A program made the position numbers and the translations under genes. The notes beneath the pieces were generated by a model. That model did no database searches. It saw only the letters and a program-made list of their open reading frames with translations, and was not told the DNA's origin. From Kiritimatiellia bacterium (GTDB lineage Bacteria; Verrucomicrobiota; Kiritimatiellia; WLWN01): a DNA stretch of 64,000 nucleotides. Below are positions 42,401-52,152 of this stretch, piece after piece (within the stretch, counting starts at the first letter, position 1; every line of letters starts with the position of its first letter). Location: NCBI GenBank assembly GCA_012103575.1, contig WLWN01000001.1, positions 2,112,538 to 2,176,537 of the forward strand. The letters run 5' to 3'.

Positions 42401-42663
42401 AACTAGCTGAACAAGAGAGCCCTCACATATTAGAATTCATTCACGGCAACCAAATCCATTTAGTCATGAACACACCCAGTGGGCCGATGGCCCTTGCGGA
42501 CGAGGTTCAAATCCGTTCTCAAGCCGTTTTACGAGGCATTCCTATCGTTACGACAGAATCAGGAGCACGGGCCACGGTTTTGGCTATTCGATATGTCCTT
42601 GAGCACCATTGGGATGTGAGAGCCCTACAGGACTATGCCTTGCCCACACGCTCACATTCGTAG
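39418..42663 (+). CDS. carB: Carbamoyl-phosphate synthase large subunit
   Basis: A full 1081-residue protein with the usual internal duplication. The first ATP-grasp half (about 1-550) has [20 protein letters not shown] and [16 protein letters not shown]. The second half (about 555-930) has [20 protein letters not shown] and [16 protein letters not shown]. The C-terminal MGS-like allosteric domain (about 940-1081) contains [16 protein letters not shown] and [15 protein letters not shown]. It makes carbamoyl phosphate from bicarbonate, ammonia and two ATP. It forms an operon with carA and is convergent with fba. There are no lesions. Confidence 0.97.
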   Translation: MSKRTDIQKIMLIGSGPIVIGQACEFDYSGTQACKALREEGYEVVLVNSNPATIMTDPETADRTYVEPITHETVEKIIAKERPDALLPTLGGQTALNAAVAAAESGVLDTYEVELIGAQLDVIKRAEDRQQFKEAMTEVGIECLKSIQVSSLEEAQTAADEIKFPIIVRPNFTLGGTGGGTVHTMDELLLITERGLQASMTHEVLLEESVWGWKEFELEVMRDRNDNVVIICSIENLDPMGIHTGDSITVAPIQTLTDVEYQKMRDWAIKIMRVIGVETGGSNVQFAMHPQTGRLIVIEMNPRVSRSSALASKATGFPIAKIAAKLAIGYTLDELPNDITKETPACFEPTLDYCVVKIPRFAFEKFPQADPLLGISMKSVGETMAIGRNFKEAFQKALRGLEIGIDGLGLKAEQCVDPSRVKEELGQPSTERIFYIKYALKQGMSIEDVAAYTHIDPWFIDNIAQISEIEHEILEAPDHPALKYSLLKKAKDNGFSDLQISALHGKHLSHYDIRKQRHDVGIRPCYRLVDTCAGEFEAYTPYYYSCYQGILDELKVSEKKKVMVIGSGPNRIGQGIEFDYCCVHTVLALKELGYETIMVNSNPETVSTDYDTADTLYFEPLTFEDIMNIYEREQPKGIIVQMGGQTPLNLASALIKAKAHILGTSPESIHRAEDREQCRQLLDKLDLKQPCSKTGTNMKEMMEAAHEIGFPVMIRPSYVLGGRAMMVAHNIEEAKPFIQAAMEANPDFPVLIDRYLEGAIEIDVDLVCDGKDVYVGGVMQHVEAAGIHSGDSACATPPYSLPQHIVDSIEDACSRIALELNVRGLMNVQIAVQDNEFYIIEINPRASRTVPFISKATGIPLAKVAARVSVGQTLKEIGLTKPRKTPEWHAVKEAVFPFNRFAGVDPILGPEMKSTGEVMGLDASFELAYWKSQIAAGQLLPSTGTAFLSAKDCDKSWMVEIGHELVELGFNIAATTGTGQALKDAGLLNVQILKKLAEQESPHILEFIHGNQIHLVMNTPSGPMALADEVQIRSQAVLRGIPIVTTESGARATVLAIRYVLEHHWDVRALQDYALPTRSHS

Positions 42664-42727
42664 ATCCAAATCTTCTAACGCGTGACGCCCTGGTAATCAA
42701 CCATACGTTGTCGCCATTTCATCCAGA

Positions 42728-43735
42728 CTAACTAGGTTTAATTTTTCCCGCCTGTCCAGCCTGCCCAAAAGAAGTCATACGATCCATGCATACTTGTTTC
42801 ATGGCTTCACGTGCAGGCTTCAAATAATCGCGCGGATCAAATTTTTCAGGTGTTTCATGGAACACTTTTCGGATAGCGCCCGTAATGGCTAAACGATTAT
42901 CCGTATCCACATTAATCTTTCGTACACCATTCTTGATCCCTCGTTGAATTTCCTCTACGGGCACGCCCCACGTAGGCTTTAATTCGCCACCATACACGTT
43001 AATGATATCTTGTAACGCTTTAGGCACAGACGAAGAACCATGCATCACCAAATGGCAATGGGGCAATCGTTTATGAATTTCAATAATACATTCCATCGCT
43101 AACACATCACCATCCGGCTCGCGTGTAAATTTATAAGCGCCATGACTGGTCCCAATGGCAACGGCTAATGCATCGACCCCTGTCTCAGCAACAAACCGTT
43201 CGGCTTCATCCGGATCCGTAAGAAGTTGATCTCGCGAAAGCTCGCCTTCAGCGCCATGCCCGTCTTCGGCTTCACCCATCCCTGTTTCAAGAGACCCAAG
43301 ACACCCCAACTCACCTTCGACAGAGACCCCTTTGCGATGCGCTTCTTCCACCACCTGTTTCGTAACCCGAACGTTATAGTCAAAATCACCCGGCGTTTTA
43401 CCATCCTCTTTAAGAGACCCATCCATCATAACAGACGTAAACCCATTTTCAATCGCACTGCGACATGTCTCAGGACTGTTTCCATGATCTTGATGCATGG
43501 CTATGGGGATACGAGGGTACAGCTCTGAAGCCGCTAACATAAGGTGACGCAGATAATTATCCTGAGAATATTTACGAGCGCCTCGAGAGGCCTGTATAAT
43601 AACAGGAGCATCTGTTTCCTCTGCGGCTTCCATAATCGCTTGAATCTGTTCCATATTATTTACATTAAAGGCAGCAAGACCATACTCGTTTTCAGCTGCA
43701 TGATCTAATAATTGTCGCATCGGGACTAATGGCAT
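42728..43735 (-). CDS. fba: Class II fructose-bisphosphate aldolase
   Basis: A 335-residue zinc-dependent aldolase of glycolysis and gluconeogenesis. [20 protein letters not shown] opens the barrel. [13 protein letters not shown] carries the proton donor Asp and a Zn-ligand His. [20 protein letters not shown] is the conserved Glu block, [13 protein letters not shown] and VMHGSSSVP supply further Zn and phosphate ligands, and [11 protein letters not shown] ends the active site. The subfamily is the longer CbbA/FbaB-type with an insertion after [17 protein letters not shown] precedes the ATG. It is monocistronic and convergent with carB. Confidence 0.95.
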   Translation of the reverse strand: MPLVPMRQLLDHAAENEYGLAAFNVNNMEQIQAIMEAAEETDAPVIIQASRGARKYSQDNYLRHLMLAASELYPRIPIAMHQDHGNSPETCRSAIENGFTSVMMDGSLKEDGKTPGDFDYNVRVTKQVVEEAHRKGVSVEGELGCLGSLETGMGEAEDGHGAEGELSRDQLLTDPDEAERFVAETGVDALAVAIGTSHGAYKFTREPDGDVLAMECIIEIHKRLPHCHLVMHGSSSVPKALQDIINVYGGELKPTWGVPVEEIQRGIKNGVRKINVDTDNRLAITGAIRKVFHETPEKFDPRDYLKPAREAMKQVCMDRMTSFGQAGQAGKIKPS

Positions 43736-43904
43736 AATGGGGTGTCCTTATTAAGTTTAAAAGCGAAGAGAAAACCACTTACAAGCTCTTGTTGCAAGTC
43801 TAAATTTAAAGGAATTAGGGTGAACCCACAATATTCCTATAAAGTTGACAAGTTTTGTATCCTGAGTAGTTTTACTAGAGACAATGAGTAAATTGTAAAA
43901 GCCC

Positions 43905-45119
43905 ATGAAACTTAAAACTATTAAAAGAGATATTTATCCTCACCTCTTCAAAAGGATGAATGAACCTCGTCGATTTATTCAGGTTCTTACTGGCCCAAGG
44001 CAGATTGGGAAAACTACTTTGGCTAAACAAGCTATGAATGAAGTAACAATTCCTACTCATTATGTGTCAGCCGATGAACCCACTTTACAAGATCGAACAT
44101 GGCTTGACCAACAATGGGAGATTGCTCGATTACAGCTCCGCCCAAATAATCAGTCTGCCCTCCTCATCGTCGACGAAGTTCAAAAAATACCTGGTTGGTC
44201 TGAAACCGTTAAACGATTATGGGACCAAGATTCTTTTAAAGAACAACCCCTACATGTACTGTTGTTAGGTTCTTCTCCTTTATTAATAGGCAAAGGATTA
44301 ACAGAAAGTTTGGCAGGACGTTTTGAAATCATTCCAGTTACACATTAGTCTTTGACTGAAATGAAAAAAATATTTAACTGGAATTTAGACCAATACGTTT
44401 ATTTTGGGGGATATCCTGGCGCCTCAGCCCTGATTCATGATCCAGAACGATGGAGACGTTATATCATTGATTCATTAATTGAAACCACTATTTCACGCGA
44501 TATTTTACTGATGACTCGTGTAGACAAACCAGCTCTACTACGCCGCCTTTTTCAACTCGGCTGTAGTTATTCTGGCCAAGTTATTTCCTATCAGAAAATG
44601 TTAGGACAACTGCAAGACGCTGGGAATACAACAACCCTAGCTCACTATCTAGATCTTCTTGGAGGAGCCGGGCTATTAACAGATATCCCAAGATATGCTG
44701 GACAAGAAGTACGCCAAAGAGCCTCCAGCCCAAAAATGCAGGTACTCAATACCGGATTAATGACCGTCACATCTCAATATTCTTTTGATCAAGCACAACA
44801 AAATCGTGATTATTGGGGTCGGCTTGTGGAGTCAAGCGTAGGCGCCTACTTGCTTAACAATAGTATGGGCAAAGAAATTGACGTCTTTTATTGGTTAGAT
44901 AGAAATAAGGAAGTAGATTTTGTTCTACGCTCAGGAACTTCTATAACAGCCATCGAAGTAAAGAGCGGCGGAAAGAAATCGGCTCTACCAGGCATGGCCG
45001 CTTTTGATAAAGCCTTTTCACCAAACCGGAAATTGCTAGTAGGAACTCAAGGCATTACACTCGAAGAATTCATATCTTCCCCTATAGAAAACTGGATCGA
45101 TCATAAAGGAAAATCCTAA
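43905..45119 (+). pseudogene. DUF4143-type AAA ATPase interrupted by one TAG codon
   Basis: A single frame of about 404 codons is interrupted once, at 44346-44348 (TAG). The N-terminal AAA part has the Walker A variant LTGPRQIGKTTLAKQAM and Walker B LLIVDEVQKIPGW, plus LGSSPLLIGKGLTESLAGRF. After the stop come NLDQYVYFGGYPGAS and the C-terminal DUF4143 domain ending in DRNKEVDFVLRSGTSITAIE, which carries the PD-(D/E)XK-like motif. The stop stands where the family usually has Trp (VTH-W-SLTEM), so TGG to TAG is the simplest explanation. These proteins are common in mobile or accessory regions; their function is poorly defined. Confidence 0.85.
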
Positions 45120-45253
45120 ACCATAATGTCTAATGATGAAGAAGACCGTAAGCCCTAATGCTTTAATGACGAAAAAAAAGCTGAATGATTTCTTCAGCCA
45201 TAGGCTGACCTGCTGTGGCAAAAGATTCTTACTTAGTCATTTTTAGAACTTCT

Positions 45254-46693
45254 TCACAAGGGCTTAAGTTGAGGGAATAAGATAACGTCTCGAATGGCTT
45301 CTGCACCCGATAAAACCATGATGAGTCGGTCAATCCCAATCCCCATGCCACCCGCCGGTGGCATGCCGTATTCAAGGGCCATTAAAAAATCTTCATCGAT
45401 TTTGGAAGGATTCCCAGCGGCTTGTTCTTCGAAACGTTTGCGCTGTTCAAGAGGATTGTTTAGTTCTGTATAAGCGGGAGCAATTTCTCGTCCCCCGACA
45501 ATTAACTCAAAAACATCGACTAAAGATGAATCATCCTCACATTGCTTTGCTAAGGGTACAAGTTCAACAGGTAAACGCGTAACAAAGGTAGGATTGATCA
45601 ATGTCTTTTCAATGAGTTTTTCAAAGACTTCTTGAGTTAATTCAACAAAATTCCAAGCGGAATCCGTTTCTATTCCGAGGCTCTTGGCTTTCGCTTGGGC
45701 CGCCTCCATATTGAGATCATACCAATCTTCTCCAGTTACTTCTTTGATAAGATCTTTATAGGGGACCTCTCGCCACGGTTGAGATAAGTCTACAGGATTT
45801 TCCTCTGAACCGACTTTTAACGTGCCAAATACGGATTGAGCAATATCGAGAATGAGATCTTGGACGAGTTTCATCATGCTCTGCCGATCTCCATACGCTT
45901 CGTAAATTTCCAGCATAGTAAATTCAGGGTTATGCGAACGACTTAACCCTTCATTCCGAAAATTTCGGTTTAACTCGAAAACTTTATCAAACCCACCTAC
46001 CAGCAATTTTTTCAAATAAAGTTCAGGGGCAATACGCAAATACATATCAGTGTTAAGCGCTTCGTAATGTGTTTTAAAGGGTTGAGCAGCAGCCCCTCCT
46101 GCAAGGGATTGGATCATGGGTGTTTCGACTTCGCAAAAGCCACGGTCAACAAGAAAGTTCCGAATCTTTTTTATGGTTTCTATCCGTTTATTAAAAAGGT
46201 CGCGGACCTCCGGATTGGCAATAAGATCGAGATAACGTTGACGATAACGTGTTTCAACATCTTGCAAACCATGCCATTTCTCTGGCAAAGGCAATAACGA
46301 TTTTGAGAGTAAAACCCACTCGGTAACTTTAAGAGTTGGTTCACCGGTTTTCGTAGTAAATAGTTCGCCTTCCACCCCTATATGATCGCCGACATCTAAC
46401 ACCTTAAATGCAGCAAACGCGTCATCGCCAATTTTGTTTTTTTTTATATAGATTTGAAAGCGATCACTTCCGTCCTGTACATGGGCAAACAGGCTCTTCC
46501 CCATTTTACGTTTTGTTACAAGTCGTCCTGCAATACAGACCTTTTTGTTTTCTTCAAATCCTTCACGAATCTCTGATAAGCGACCCGAACGTTGATAAGC
46601 TTGTCCAAAGGGTTGATACCCGAGCTCTCCGAGTCGACGCAGATTGACTATACGTTGTTCCCTATATTCATTTTCAGATAATGAAGATTCCAT
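45254..46693 (-). CDS. lysS: Lysyl-tRNA synthetase, class II
   Basis: A 479-residue enzyme. The N-terminal OB-fold anticodon domain has RLVTKRKMGKSLFAHVQDGS. The class II catalytic domain follows, with motif 1 around NPEVRDLFNKRIETIKKIRN, motif 2 FRNEGLSRSHNPEFTMLEIY and motif 3 GMGIGIDRLIMVLSG. It charges tRNA-Lys. GAGGGAAAAATAAC before the ATG is a good ribosome site, yet it lies inside the upstream DsbA-like frame, which overlaps lysS by 46 nt. This overlap suggests translational coupling or a frameshifted tail in the upstream gene. Confidence 0.96.
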   Translation of the reverse strand: MESSLSENEYREQRIVNLRRLGELGYQPFGQAYQRSGRLSEIREGFEENKKVCIAGRLVTKRKMGKSLFAHVQDGSDRFQIYIKKNKIGDDAFAAFKVLDVGDHIGVEGELFTTKTGEPTLKVTEWVLLSKSLLPLPEKWHGLQDVETRYRQRYLDLIANPEVRDLFNKRIETIKKIRNFLVDRGFCEVETPMIQSLAGGAAAQPFKTHYEALNTDMYLRIAPELYLKKLLVGGFDKVFELNRNFRNEGLSRSHNPEFTMLEIYEAYGDRQSMMKLVQDLILDIAQSVFGTLKVGSEENPVDLSQPWREVPYKDLIKEVTGEDWYDLNMEAAQAKAKSLGIETDSAWNFVELTQEVFEKLIEKTLINPTFVTRLPVELVPLAKQCEDDSSLVDVFELIVGGREIAPAYTELNNPLEQRKRFEEQAAGNPSKIDEDFLMALEYGMPPAGGMGIGIDRLIMVLSGAEAIRDVILFPQLKPL

Positions 46694-47556
46694 GTTATTT
46701 TTCCCTCGGGTAGCCTACACACATGAACGAGCGGATAACCAATAAAAGGACCCTTAACTAGAGTTGTATGGCCCCTTTTTTTTTCTAATGCTTCAATCAT
46801 ATCGACAAAATACTTCTTAGATTTAGCGCCTTTTATAGGGATCCCATTGAGGACAAAACTGGGTGTTCCTTGAAGTCCAGATTCTTTGGCTTCTGCTTTA
46901 TCTTCATCGATTTTTGTTCGAATCGATTCTTTTTGAATATCCTCGGCTAATTGGATCATATCAACGCCTAAATATTCCGCAGCTCTTTTCAAGTATACCT
47001 CTCCCTCAGAAGAAAGTGTGTCTTGGTTTTCGTAAAGTGCATCGTGAAATTGAAAGGCCAGCTGACCGCCTTGAACTTTAATGGCCTCATAATAGATAGC
47101 TGAAATAAGGGCAAACTCATGAAAACGTAAAGGGGCATGTTTATAGACAAATTGAATCTCTCCTTTATATTCTTCTAAAAGTTCATGGACCCGTGTAGCG
47201 GCTGTTGAACAGTAAAGGCATTGAAAATCGGAATATTCAACCAGCACAATCGGCCCGTCTTTAGACCCTCTAATTAATTCATCTTCTCGAATCAGTGGTT
47301 TAAGCGGGTTCTCAAGTCTTTCCGCAAAGACCTTTTCCGCCTCTTCTTTTGCTCTTTCAGCGATTCTCTGCTGATATTTTTTCCCGGCAAATTGCAAAGC
47401 GTCTATAAACACTTCAGGATTTTCTTTGACGGATTCGGTTATAATATCAAGGTGTTTCTTTAAAAGTTCCTTTAATTCAGGGATCGAAAGGGTCGGCTCA
47501 GAAAAACCGATGAGCGCTGATCCTATAAAGAGTCCGAGAAAAAGATATTTTTTCAT
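46648..47556 (-). CDS. Secreted DsbA/thioredoxin-like disulfide protein
   Basis: A 302-residue protein with an N-terminal signal peptide (MKKYLFLGLFIGSALIGFS). A helical stretch (about 25-85, rich in E and K) precedes a DsbA/BdbD-type thioredoxin domain. VLVEYSDFQCLYCS has the redox motif C-L-Y-C at residues 113 and 116, and the cis-Pro region is LQGTPSFVLNG. It would oxidise or isomerise disulfides in the periplasm. The last ~20 residues are encoded over the lysS ribosome site and start. Homologues usually end near the final helix, so the tail may come from a late frameshift or be a genuine coupling. Confidence 0.85.
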   Translation of the reverse strand: MKKYLFLGLFIGSALIGFSEPTLSIPELKELLKKHLDIITESVKENPEVFIDALQFAGKKYQQRIAERAKEEAEKVFAERLENPLKPLIREDELIRGSKDGPIVLVEYSDFQCLYCSTAATRVHELLEEYKGEIQFVYKHAPLRFHEFALISAIYYEAIKVQGGQLAFQFHDALYENQDTLSSEGEVYLKRAAEYLGVDMIQLAEDIQKESIRTKIDEDKAEAKESGLQGTPSFVLNGIPIKGAKSKKYFVDMIEALEKKRGHTTLVKGPFIGYPLVHVCRLPEGKITWNLHYLKMNIGNNV

Positions 47557-47728
47557 TTCTATTTAAGGTTCCTTTTCTAAAATATTCTCTGTATTTGCTA
47601 ACGTATTAAAAAACATATTTTTAAGGGCCCTGTCTATATTTGTTTTTTAGGGCAGAAATTTAAACGGGCCGTTTAAGCAAGACCCCATCAGAATGAAAAG
47701 AAGTTAGAAAAAAGAAGGAGCTAAGACA

Positions 47729-49258
47729 ATGACGGTTGAAATGTATCCCATAGATAATCACAACGAAAAGCTTATTGCAAATGTTCACCCTGCGGATTGG
47801 AAGAACCCAGAACCTAATAACCCCTATAACCTTGTAGTGGTTGGAGCAGGAACAGCAGGGCTCGTCTCCGCGGCCGCGGCCGCAGGGTTAGGTGCACGTG
47901 TAGCACTGATTGAACGCAGCCTTATGGGTGGTGATTGTCTGAATTATGGCTGTGTGCCTAGTAAAGGAATCATTCGAGCTGCTACGGCTTGTTCAGATGT
48001 ACACCAGGCCGGAAATTTCGGGATCGATATCGAAGGTGAGGTGAGATCTGATTTCGGGAAAGTGATGGAACGGATGCGGGCCCTGCGAGCCCAAATTAGT
48101 AAAGCTGACTCCGTGTCCCGGTTTAAGGAGTTAGGAGTCGATCTTTTTCTAGGAGAAGGTCGATTTACCTCACCACGAACATTGGGCGTTGATGGCAAAG
48201 AGTTACGTTTCTCCAAAGCGGTGGTCGCAACGGGTGCACGTGCATCAGCACCACCTATACCCGGCCTCGAACATGTTACATACCTAAACAATGAAACACT
48301 ATTTAACCTTACCGCCCCCCCTAAACGATTAGCGGTAATTGGGGCCGGTCCCATTGGATGTGAGATGGCGCAAACGTTTCAACGACTCGGCACAGATGTA
48401 ACCTTGATTGAACTATCCAACCACATTCTTATAAAAGAAGATGCGGATGCCGCCGAAATCGTTCAACAAGCGCTTATTCACAATCGTGTAACCTTGGCTT
48501 TGAACGCAGAAAAGATTATCGAAGTCAAACAAGACGGGCCGTCCAAAAGCATTCAGTATTTTTGCGGGAAGACTCAACAAACGTGCACGGTTACAGCCAA
48601 TGAAATTTTAGTGGCGGTTGGACGTGCGCCCAATGTTGAGGACATGGGGTTAGAACAAGCCGGTGTAGAATTTGATCTTCGTAAAGGGGTAAAGGTAAAC
48701 GATCAACTACAGACAACAAACACTCGAATCTATGCAGCCGGCGATGTCTGCTCAAAATATCAATTTACACATGCGGCTGATTTTTTAGCTCGGACCGTTA
48801 TCGCGAATGCTCTGTTTGCAGGCCGTCAAAAAGTATCTGCGTTAACGATTCCATGGTGTACATATACGGACCCACAGATCGCCCATGTCGGCATTACTGA
48901 ACATGAAGCCTCTCAACATAACATAGAGATAGACACCTATAAACAACCATTAGAGGATGTGGATCGGGCTATCTTAGACGGGGAAACCGAAGGTTTTGTT
49001 AAAATCCATGTGGCGAAAGGGAAGGATAAAATACTGGGTGCTACGATTGTAGCGCGCCACGCGGGCGATATGATCGGTGAACTAGTCATGGCCATCACAC
49101 ACAAGCTAGGGTTAGGATCTGTATCCAAAGTTATTCATCCTTATCCAACCCAGGCAGAGGCGATTCGCAGAACGGGTGATCTTTATAGTCGTACCCGCCT
49201 TACACCGATCGTGAAAAAGGTAATGAGCGTATGGTTTCGGTGGACGCGAAAGAGATAA
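47729..49258 (+). CDS. Class I pyridine nucleotide-disulfide oxidoreductase (mercuric-reductase-like)
   Basis: A 509-residue flavoprotein. The FAD motif is LVVVGAGTAGLVSAAAAAGL, the redox-active disulfide is GGDCLNYGCVPSKG (C70 and C75), the NAD(P) motif is LAVIGAGPIGCEMAQTFQRL, and the second FAD contact is IYAAGDVC. The dimerisation domain ends with IHPYPTQAEAIRR, which has the His-x-x-x-x-Glu-like active-site block. MerA hallmarks, the N-terminal heavy-metal domain and the C-terminal vicinal Cys pair, are absent. The protein is therefore a MerA-like or LpdA-like oxidoreductase of unknown substrate. A ribosome site AAGGAG precedes the ATG. It precedes hemB by 76 nt on the same strand. Confidence 0.88.
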   Translation: MTVEMYPIDNHNEKLIANVHPADWKNPEPNNPYNLVVVGAGTAGLVSAAAAAGLGARVALIERSLMGGDCLNYGCVPSKGIIRAATACSDVHQAGNFGIDIEGEVRSDFGKVMERMRALRAQISKADSVSRFKELGVDLFLGEGRFTSPRTLGVDGKELRFSKAVVATGARASAPPIPGLEHVTYLNNETLFNLTAPPKRLAVIGAGPIGCEMAQTFQRLGTDVTLIELSNHILIKEDADAAEIVQQALIHNRVTLALNAEKIIEVKQDGPSKSIQYFCGKTQQTCTVTANEILVAVGRAPNVEDMGLEQAGVEFDLRKGVKVNDQLQTTNTRIYAAGDVCSKYQFTHAADFLARTVIANALFAGRQKVSALTIPWCTYTDPQIAHVGITEHEASQHNIEIDTYKQPLEDVDRAILDGETEGFVKIHVAKGKDKILGATIVARHAGDMIGELVMAITHKLGLGSVSKVIHPYPTQAEAIRRTGDLYSRTRLTPIVKKVMSVWFRWTRKR

Positions 49259-49334
49259 GGCCTACTGAGTTAATGAATGGCACTTTAAAAAATCAAAACG
49301 TACGTTTACCCTTTTCTTTTAGGGGACAAGGATT

Positions 49335-50330
49335 ATGAGCAACAAGATTATATATCATCATCTACATGCCGAATACGGTCATGACGTACTTCGGTCGTGG
49401 CAAGCGGAAGGAAACATCAGCAAAAACCAGCTTGTCTATCCTCTTTTCATCGCTGAGACCCCTACAGCAAAAGAAGAAATCACAGCGATGCCCAATCAAT
49501 TTCGCTGGGGCGTTGACCGACTTGAAGAAGCGCTCGTTCCTCTTGTAAAAAAGGGACTTCGCTCTGTACTTCTATTTGGGGTGCCTACAGGGAAAAAAGA
49601 TAGCCAAGCTTCCTTCGCAGATGCCCCTGACACACCTGTTATAAAAGGATTACAGGTCTTAAGAAAAAGGTTCCCCGATTTACTTCTAATAACCGACATA
49701 TGTCTATGCGCATACACCAATCATGGACATTGCGCGTTACTACATGAAAATGGCTTAATAAATAATAAGGCCAGTATTCAGCGACTTGCAGACATTGCCA
49801 CCGCTTATGCACAAGCGGGTGCACACGTTGTGGCCCCTTCAGATATGATGGATAGTCGTGTCGGGGCCATAAAAATGGCATTGCTAAAACACGATCTCGA
49901 ACGTACAGCCATTATGAGTTACTCGGCAAAATTCGCGTCAAGTTTCTACGGCCCATTTCGTGAAGCGGCCCAGTCCGCCCCCTCTTTTGGAGACCGTAAA
50001 GCTTATCAATTACCACCCTCTGCTCGAAAATTAGCGTTGACAGCTGTAGATCGAGATATCTCCGAGGGCGCGAATTTTGTAATGGTAAAACCTGCGGGGC
50101 CCTATATGGACATTATCCGTGACGTAAAAAATCGTATTCACGTACCCCTCGCCTGCTATCAAGTATCCGGCGAATACGCCATGCTTCATCACGCAGCCCG
50201 CGCCGGTGCGATTGATCTAAAAACAGCGGTCATCGAATGCATAATCGGTCTGCGAAGAGCAGGCGCTGATATTTTCATTACGTATTACACCCCTGAATTA
50301 CTTGATTGGTTAAAAAAATATACAGAATAG
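49335..50330 (+). CDS. hemB: Delta-aminolevulinic acid dehydratase (porphobilinogen synthase)
   Basis: A 331-residue enzyme that joins two 5-aminolevulinate molecules. It has LLITDICLCAYTNHGHCALL, the cysteine-rich metal site (C-x-C...C) of the Zn-type enzyme. The two Schiff-base lysines are in IMSYSAKFASSFYGPFR and NFVMVKPAG. The substrate-contact YQVSGEYAM is complete. The TAG stop is followed at once by the ATG of hemL, so the two heme-pathway genes are translationally linked. The organism makes tetrapyrroles by the C5 pathway, since hemL is present. Confidence 0.97.
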   Translation: MSNKIIYHHLHAEYGHDVLRSWQAEGNISKNQLVYPLFIAETPTAKEEITAMPNQFRWGVDRLEEALVPLVKKGLRSVLLFGVPTGKKDSQASFADAPDTPVIKGLQVLRKRFPDLLLITDICLCAYTNHGHCALLHENGLINNKASIQRLADIATAYAQAGAHVVAPSDMMDSRVGAIKMALLKHDLERTAIMSYSAKFASSFYGPFREAAQSAPSFGDRKAYQLPPSARKLALTAVDRDISEGANFVMVKPAGPYMDIIRDVKNRIHVPLACYQVSGEYAMLHHAARAGAIDLKTAVIECIIGLRRAGADIFITYYTPELLDWLKKYTE

Positions 50331-51599
50331 ATGACTGAACTAAAACAACGTGCTGAAAAAGTGATACCCGCTGGAGTCAACAGTCCTGTTCGGGCCTTTC
50401 GATCGGTGGGCGGGAATCCTATCTTTGCCAAACGAGGCCAAGGCCCCTATATAGAAACTACCACTGGACACCAACTGATCGATTACTGCTTATCCTTTGG
50501 CCCTCTTATTCTGGGACATGCCCATCCTGACGTGGTTCATGCGATTTCAGAGGCCGCACAATATGGGACCAGTTATGCTGTAACAACAGAAGCTGAAATT
50601 GAATTGGCTGAATTAATCACCAGAGCGATTCCTAGTATCCAACAAGTTCGAGTTGTAAACTCTGGGACCGAAGCATGCATGACCGCCTTGCGACTCGCAA
50701 GAGGGTTCACCCGTCGAAATAAAATCCTCAAGTTTAGCGGTTGTTACCATGGCCATTCCGATGGATTGCTTGTCAGGGCAGGTAGTGGTGTAGCTGGTAT
50801 TGCAACGGCTTCGTCTTCCGGCGTTACAGAATCTACCGCACAAGACACACTTGTAGCCCCTTACAATGATATTGATCGAGTATCGCGTTTAGTCAATCAA
50901 CACAAAGATGATCTAGCCGCTATCATTGTTGAACCCATTGCAGCGAATATGGGGTTAGTACCTCCTAACCCTGGATTTCTTCAATACCTCAGAAACTTAA
51001 CAAAACAATGTGGGGCCCTTCTGATTTTTGATGAAGTGATTACAGGGTTCCGACTCAATTGGGGAGGCTACCAAAATGTCTGCGATATCATGCCAGATCT
51101 TACGTGTTTGGGAAAAATTATTGGAGGAGGAATGCCCATTGGAGCCATCGGTGGTCGATCCGATATTATGGAATGTATCGCTCCGTTAGGACCTGTTTAT
51201 CAAGCAGGAACATTAAGCGGAAACCCCATCTCAGTAGCAGCAGGGTTATCAACGTTAAAGGTGCTTCAAGATCAGAAACCGTATTCCCATCTCGAAAAGA
51301 CCACCGTTTACTTTGTGGAGGCCATCCGTAGTGCAGCCTCTGAACTCAACGTTAAAATCCAGATACCCCAGCTGGGCAGCATGTTCTCTTTTTTCTTTGC
51401 GAATACACCTCTGCATTCATTTGAAGATGTGGAGAAAACAAAAAAGGAAAACTTTATCACACTTTTCAGCGGGTTACTTAAAGAAGGTATCTATCTGCCT
51501 CCATCACCTTTTGAGACCTGTTTTATGTCCACTGCCCATGACGATCATATCCTTCAAAAGTCTATTGATACAGTAACCCGGCTTTTGAGAACGCTGTGA
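50331..51599 (+). CDS. hemL: Glutamate-1-semialdehyde 2,1-aminomutase
   Basis: A 422-residue PLP enzyme of class III aminotransferase fold that makes 5-aminolevulinate. It starts IPAGVNSPVRAFRSVGGNPI. VNSGTEACMTALRLARG and FSGCYHGHSDGLLV bind the cofactor phosphate. LLIFDEVITGFRL has the Asp contact. The Schiff-base Lys is in LTCLGKIIGGGMPIGAIGG. The ATG abuts the hemB stop. A remnant of an ISAzo13 transposase begins shortly after the hemL stop. Confidence 0.96.
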   Translation: MTELKQRAEKVIPAGVNSPVRAFRSVGGNPIFAKRGQGPYIETTTGHQLIDYCLSFGPLILGHAHPDVVHAISEAAQYGTSYAVTTEAEIELAELITRAIPSIQQVRVVNSGTEACMTALRLARGFTRRNKILKFSGCYHGHSDGLLVRAGSGVAGIATASSSGVTESTAQDTLVAPYNDIDRVSRLVNQHKDDLAAIIVEPIAANMGLVPPNPGFLQYLRNLTKQCGALLIFDEVITGFRLNWGGYQNVCDIMPDLTCLGKIIGGGMPIGAIGGRSDIMECIAPLGPVYQAGTLSGNPISVAAGLSTLKVLQDQKPYSHLEKTTVYFVEAIRSAASELNVKIQIPQLGSMFSFFFANTPLHSFEDVEKTKKENFITLFSGLLKEGIYLPPSPFETCFMSTAHDDHILQKSIDTVTRLLRTL

Positions 51600-52152
51600 C
51601 TTTAGCCTAGTACTCACCCAAAGTATTGAGCCATGATTTTCCTGATCCGAAAGTGCCCAAGGCGCTTCCATATGGTGTTTATGATGTAGGCAAGAATCTT
51701 GGTTAGGTGAATGTGGGAATCGTAGCAGACACCGCAGCATTTGCTGTTGAGAGTATCCTACAGTGGTCGAAACAAATGGGCAAAAAAAGATATCTAATCC
51801 ACCAATCAGATTTATATCTGTGCAAACAGTGGTGGCAGTAATGGCTACAGAATACATTTATGGAAATACGAATGCAGTAGCTTTGTAACCAATGCAACCT
51901 ATCGGTCACGGTATCGCATTATCCTCCCGGAACAAGCAAATGGAATAAAATCGAGCACCGATTATTTTCCTACATTACGATGAACTGGCGCGGACGCCCC
52001 TTAACAGACTACCGAACTATGATCGATTTGATTGCTTCAACCAGAACCAAAGCGGGGTTGATTGTTAAAGTGCGACGGGACAAGAGAAAATACAAAACAG
52101 GGGTTGAAATCCCTGCAAAAGAAATCGAGAAATTAAACATACGAAGAACATA
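51600..52152 (+). pseudogene. ISAzo13-family transposase, C-terminal remnant
   Basis: Read across frames, the region gives HDFPDPKVPKALPYGVYDVG, VNVGIVADTAAFAVESILQW, then SKQMGKKRY. After frame changes it gives the typical end, NKIEHRLFSYITMNWRGRPL, TDYRTMIDLIASTRTKAGLI and KYKTGVEIPAKEIEKLNIRR. These are the D/E catalytic C-terminal half of ISAzo13 transposases. A TAG replaces the usual Trp after KNLG, and several frameshifts follow. There is no N-terminal half and no recognisable end. Confidence 0.82.

Noticed and set aside
47729..49258. Mercuric reductase MerA and a mercury-resistance operon
   Set aside because: The N-terminal metal-binding domain and C-terminal Cys pair are absent and no other mer genes are nearby.
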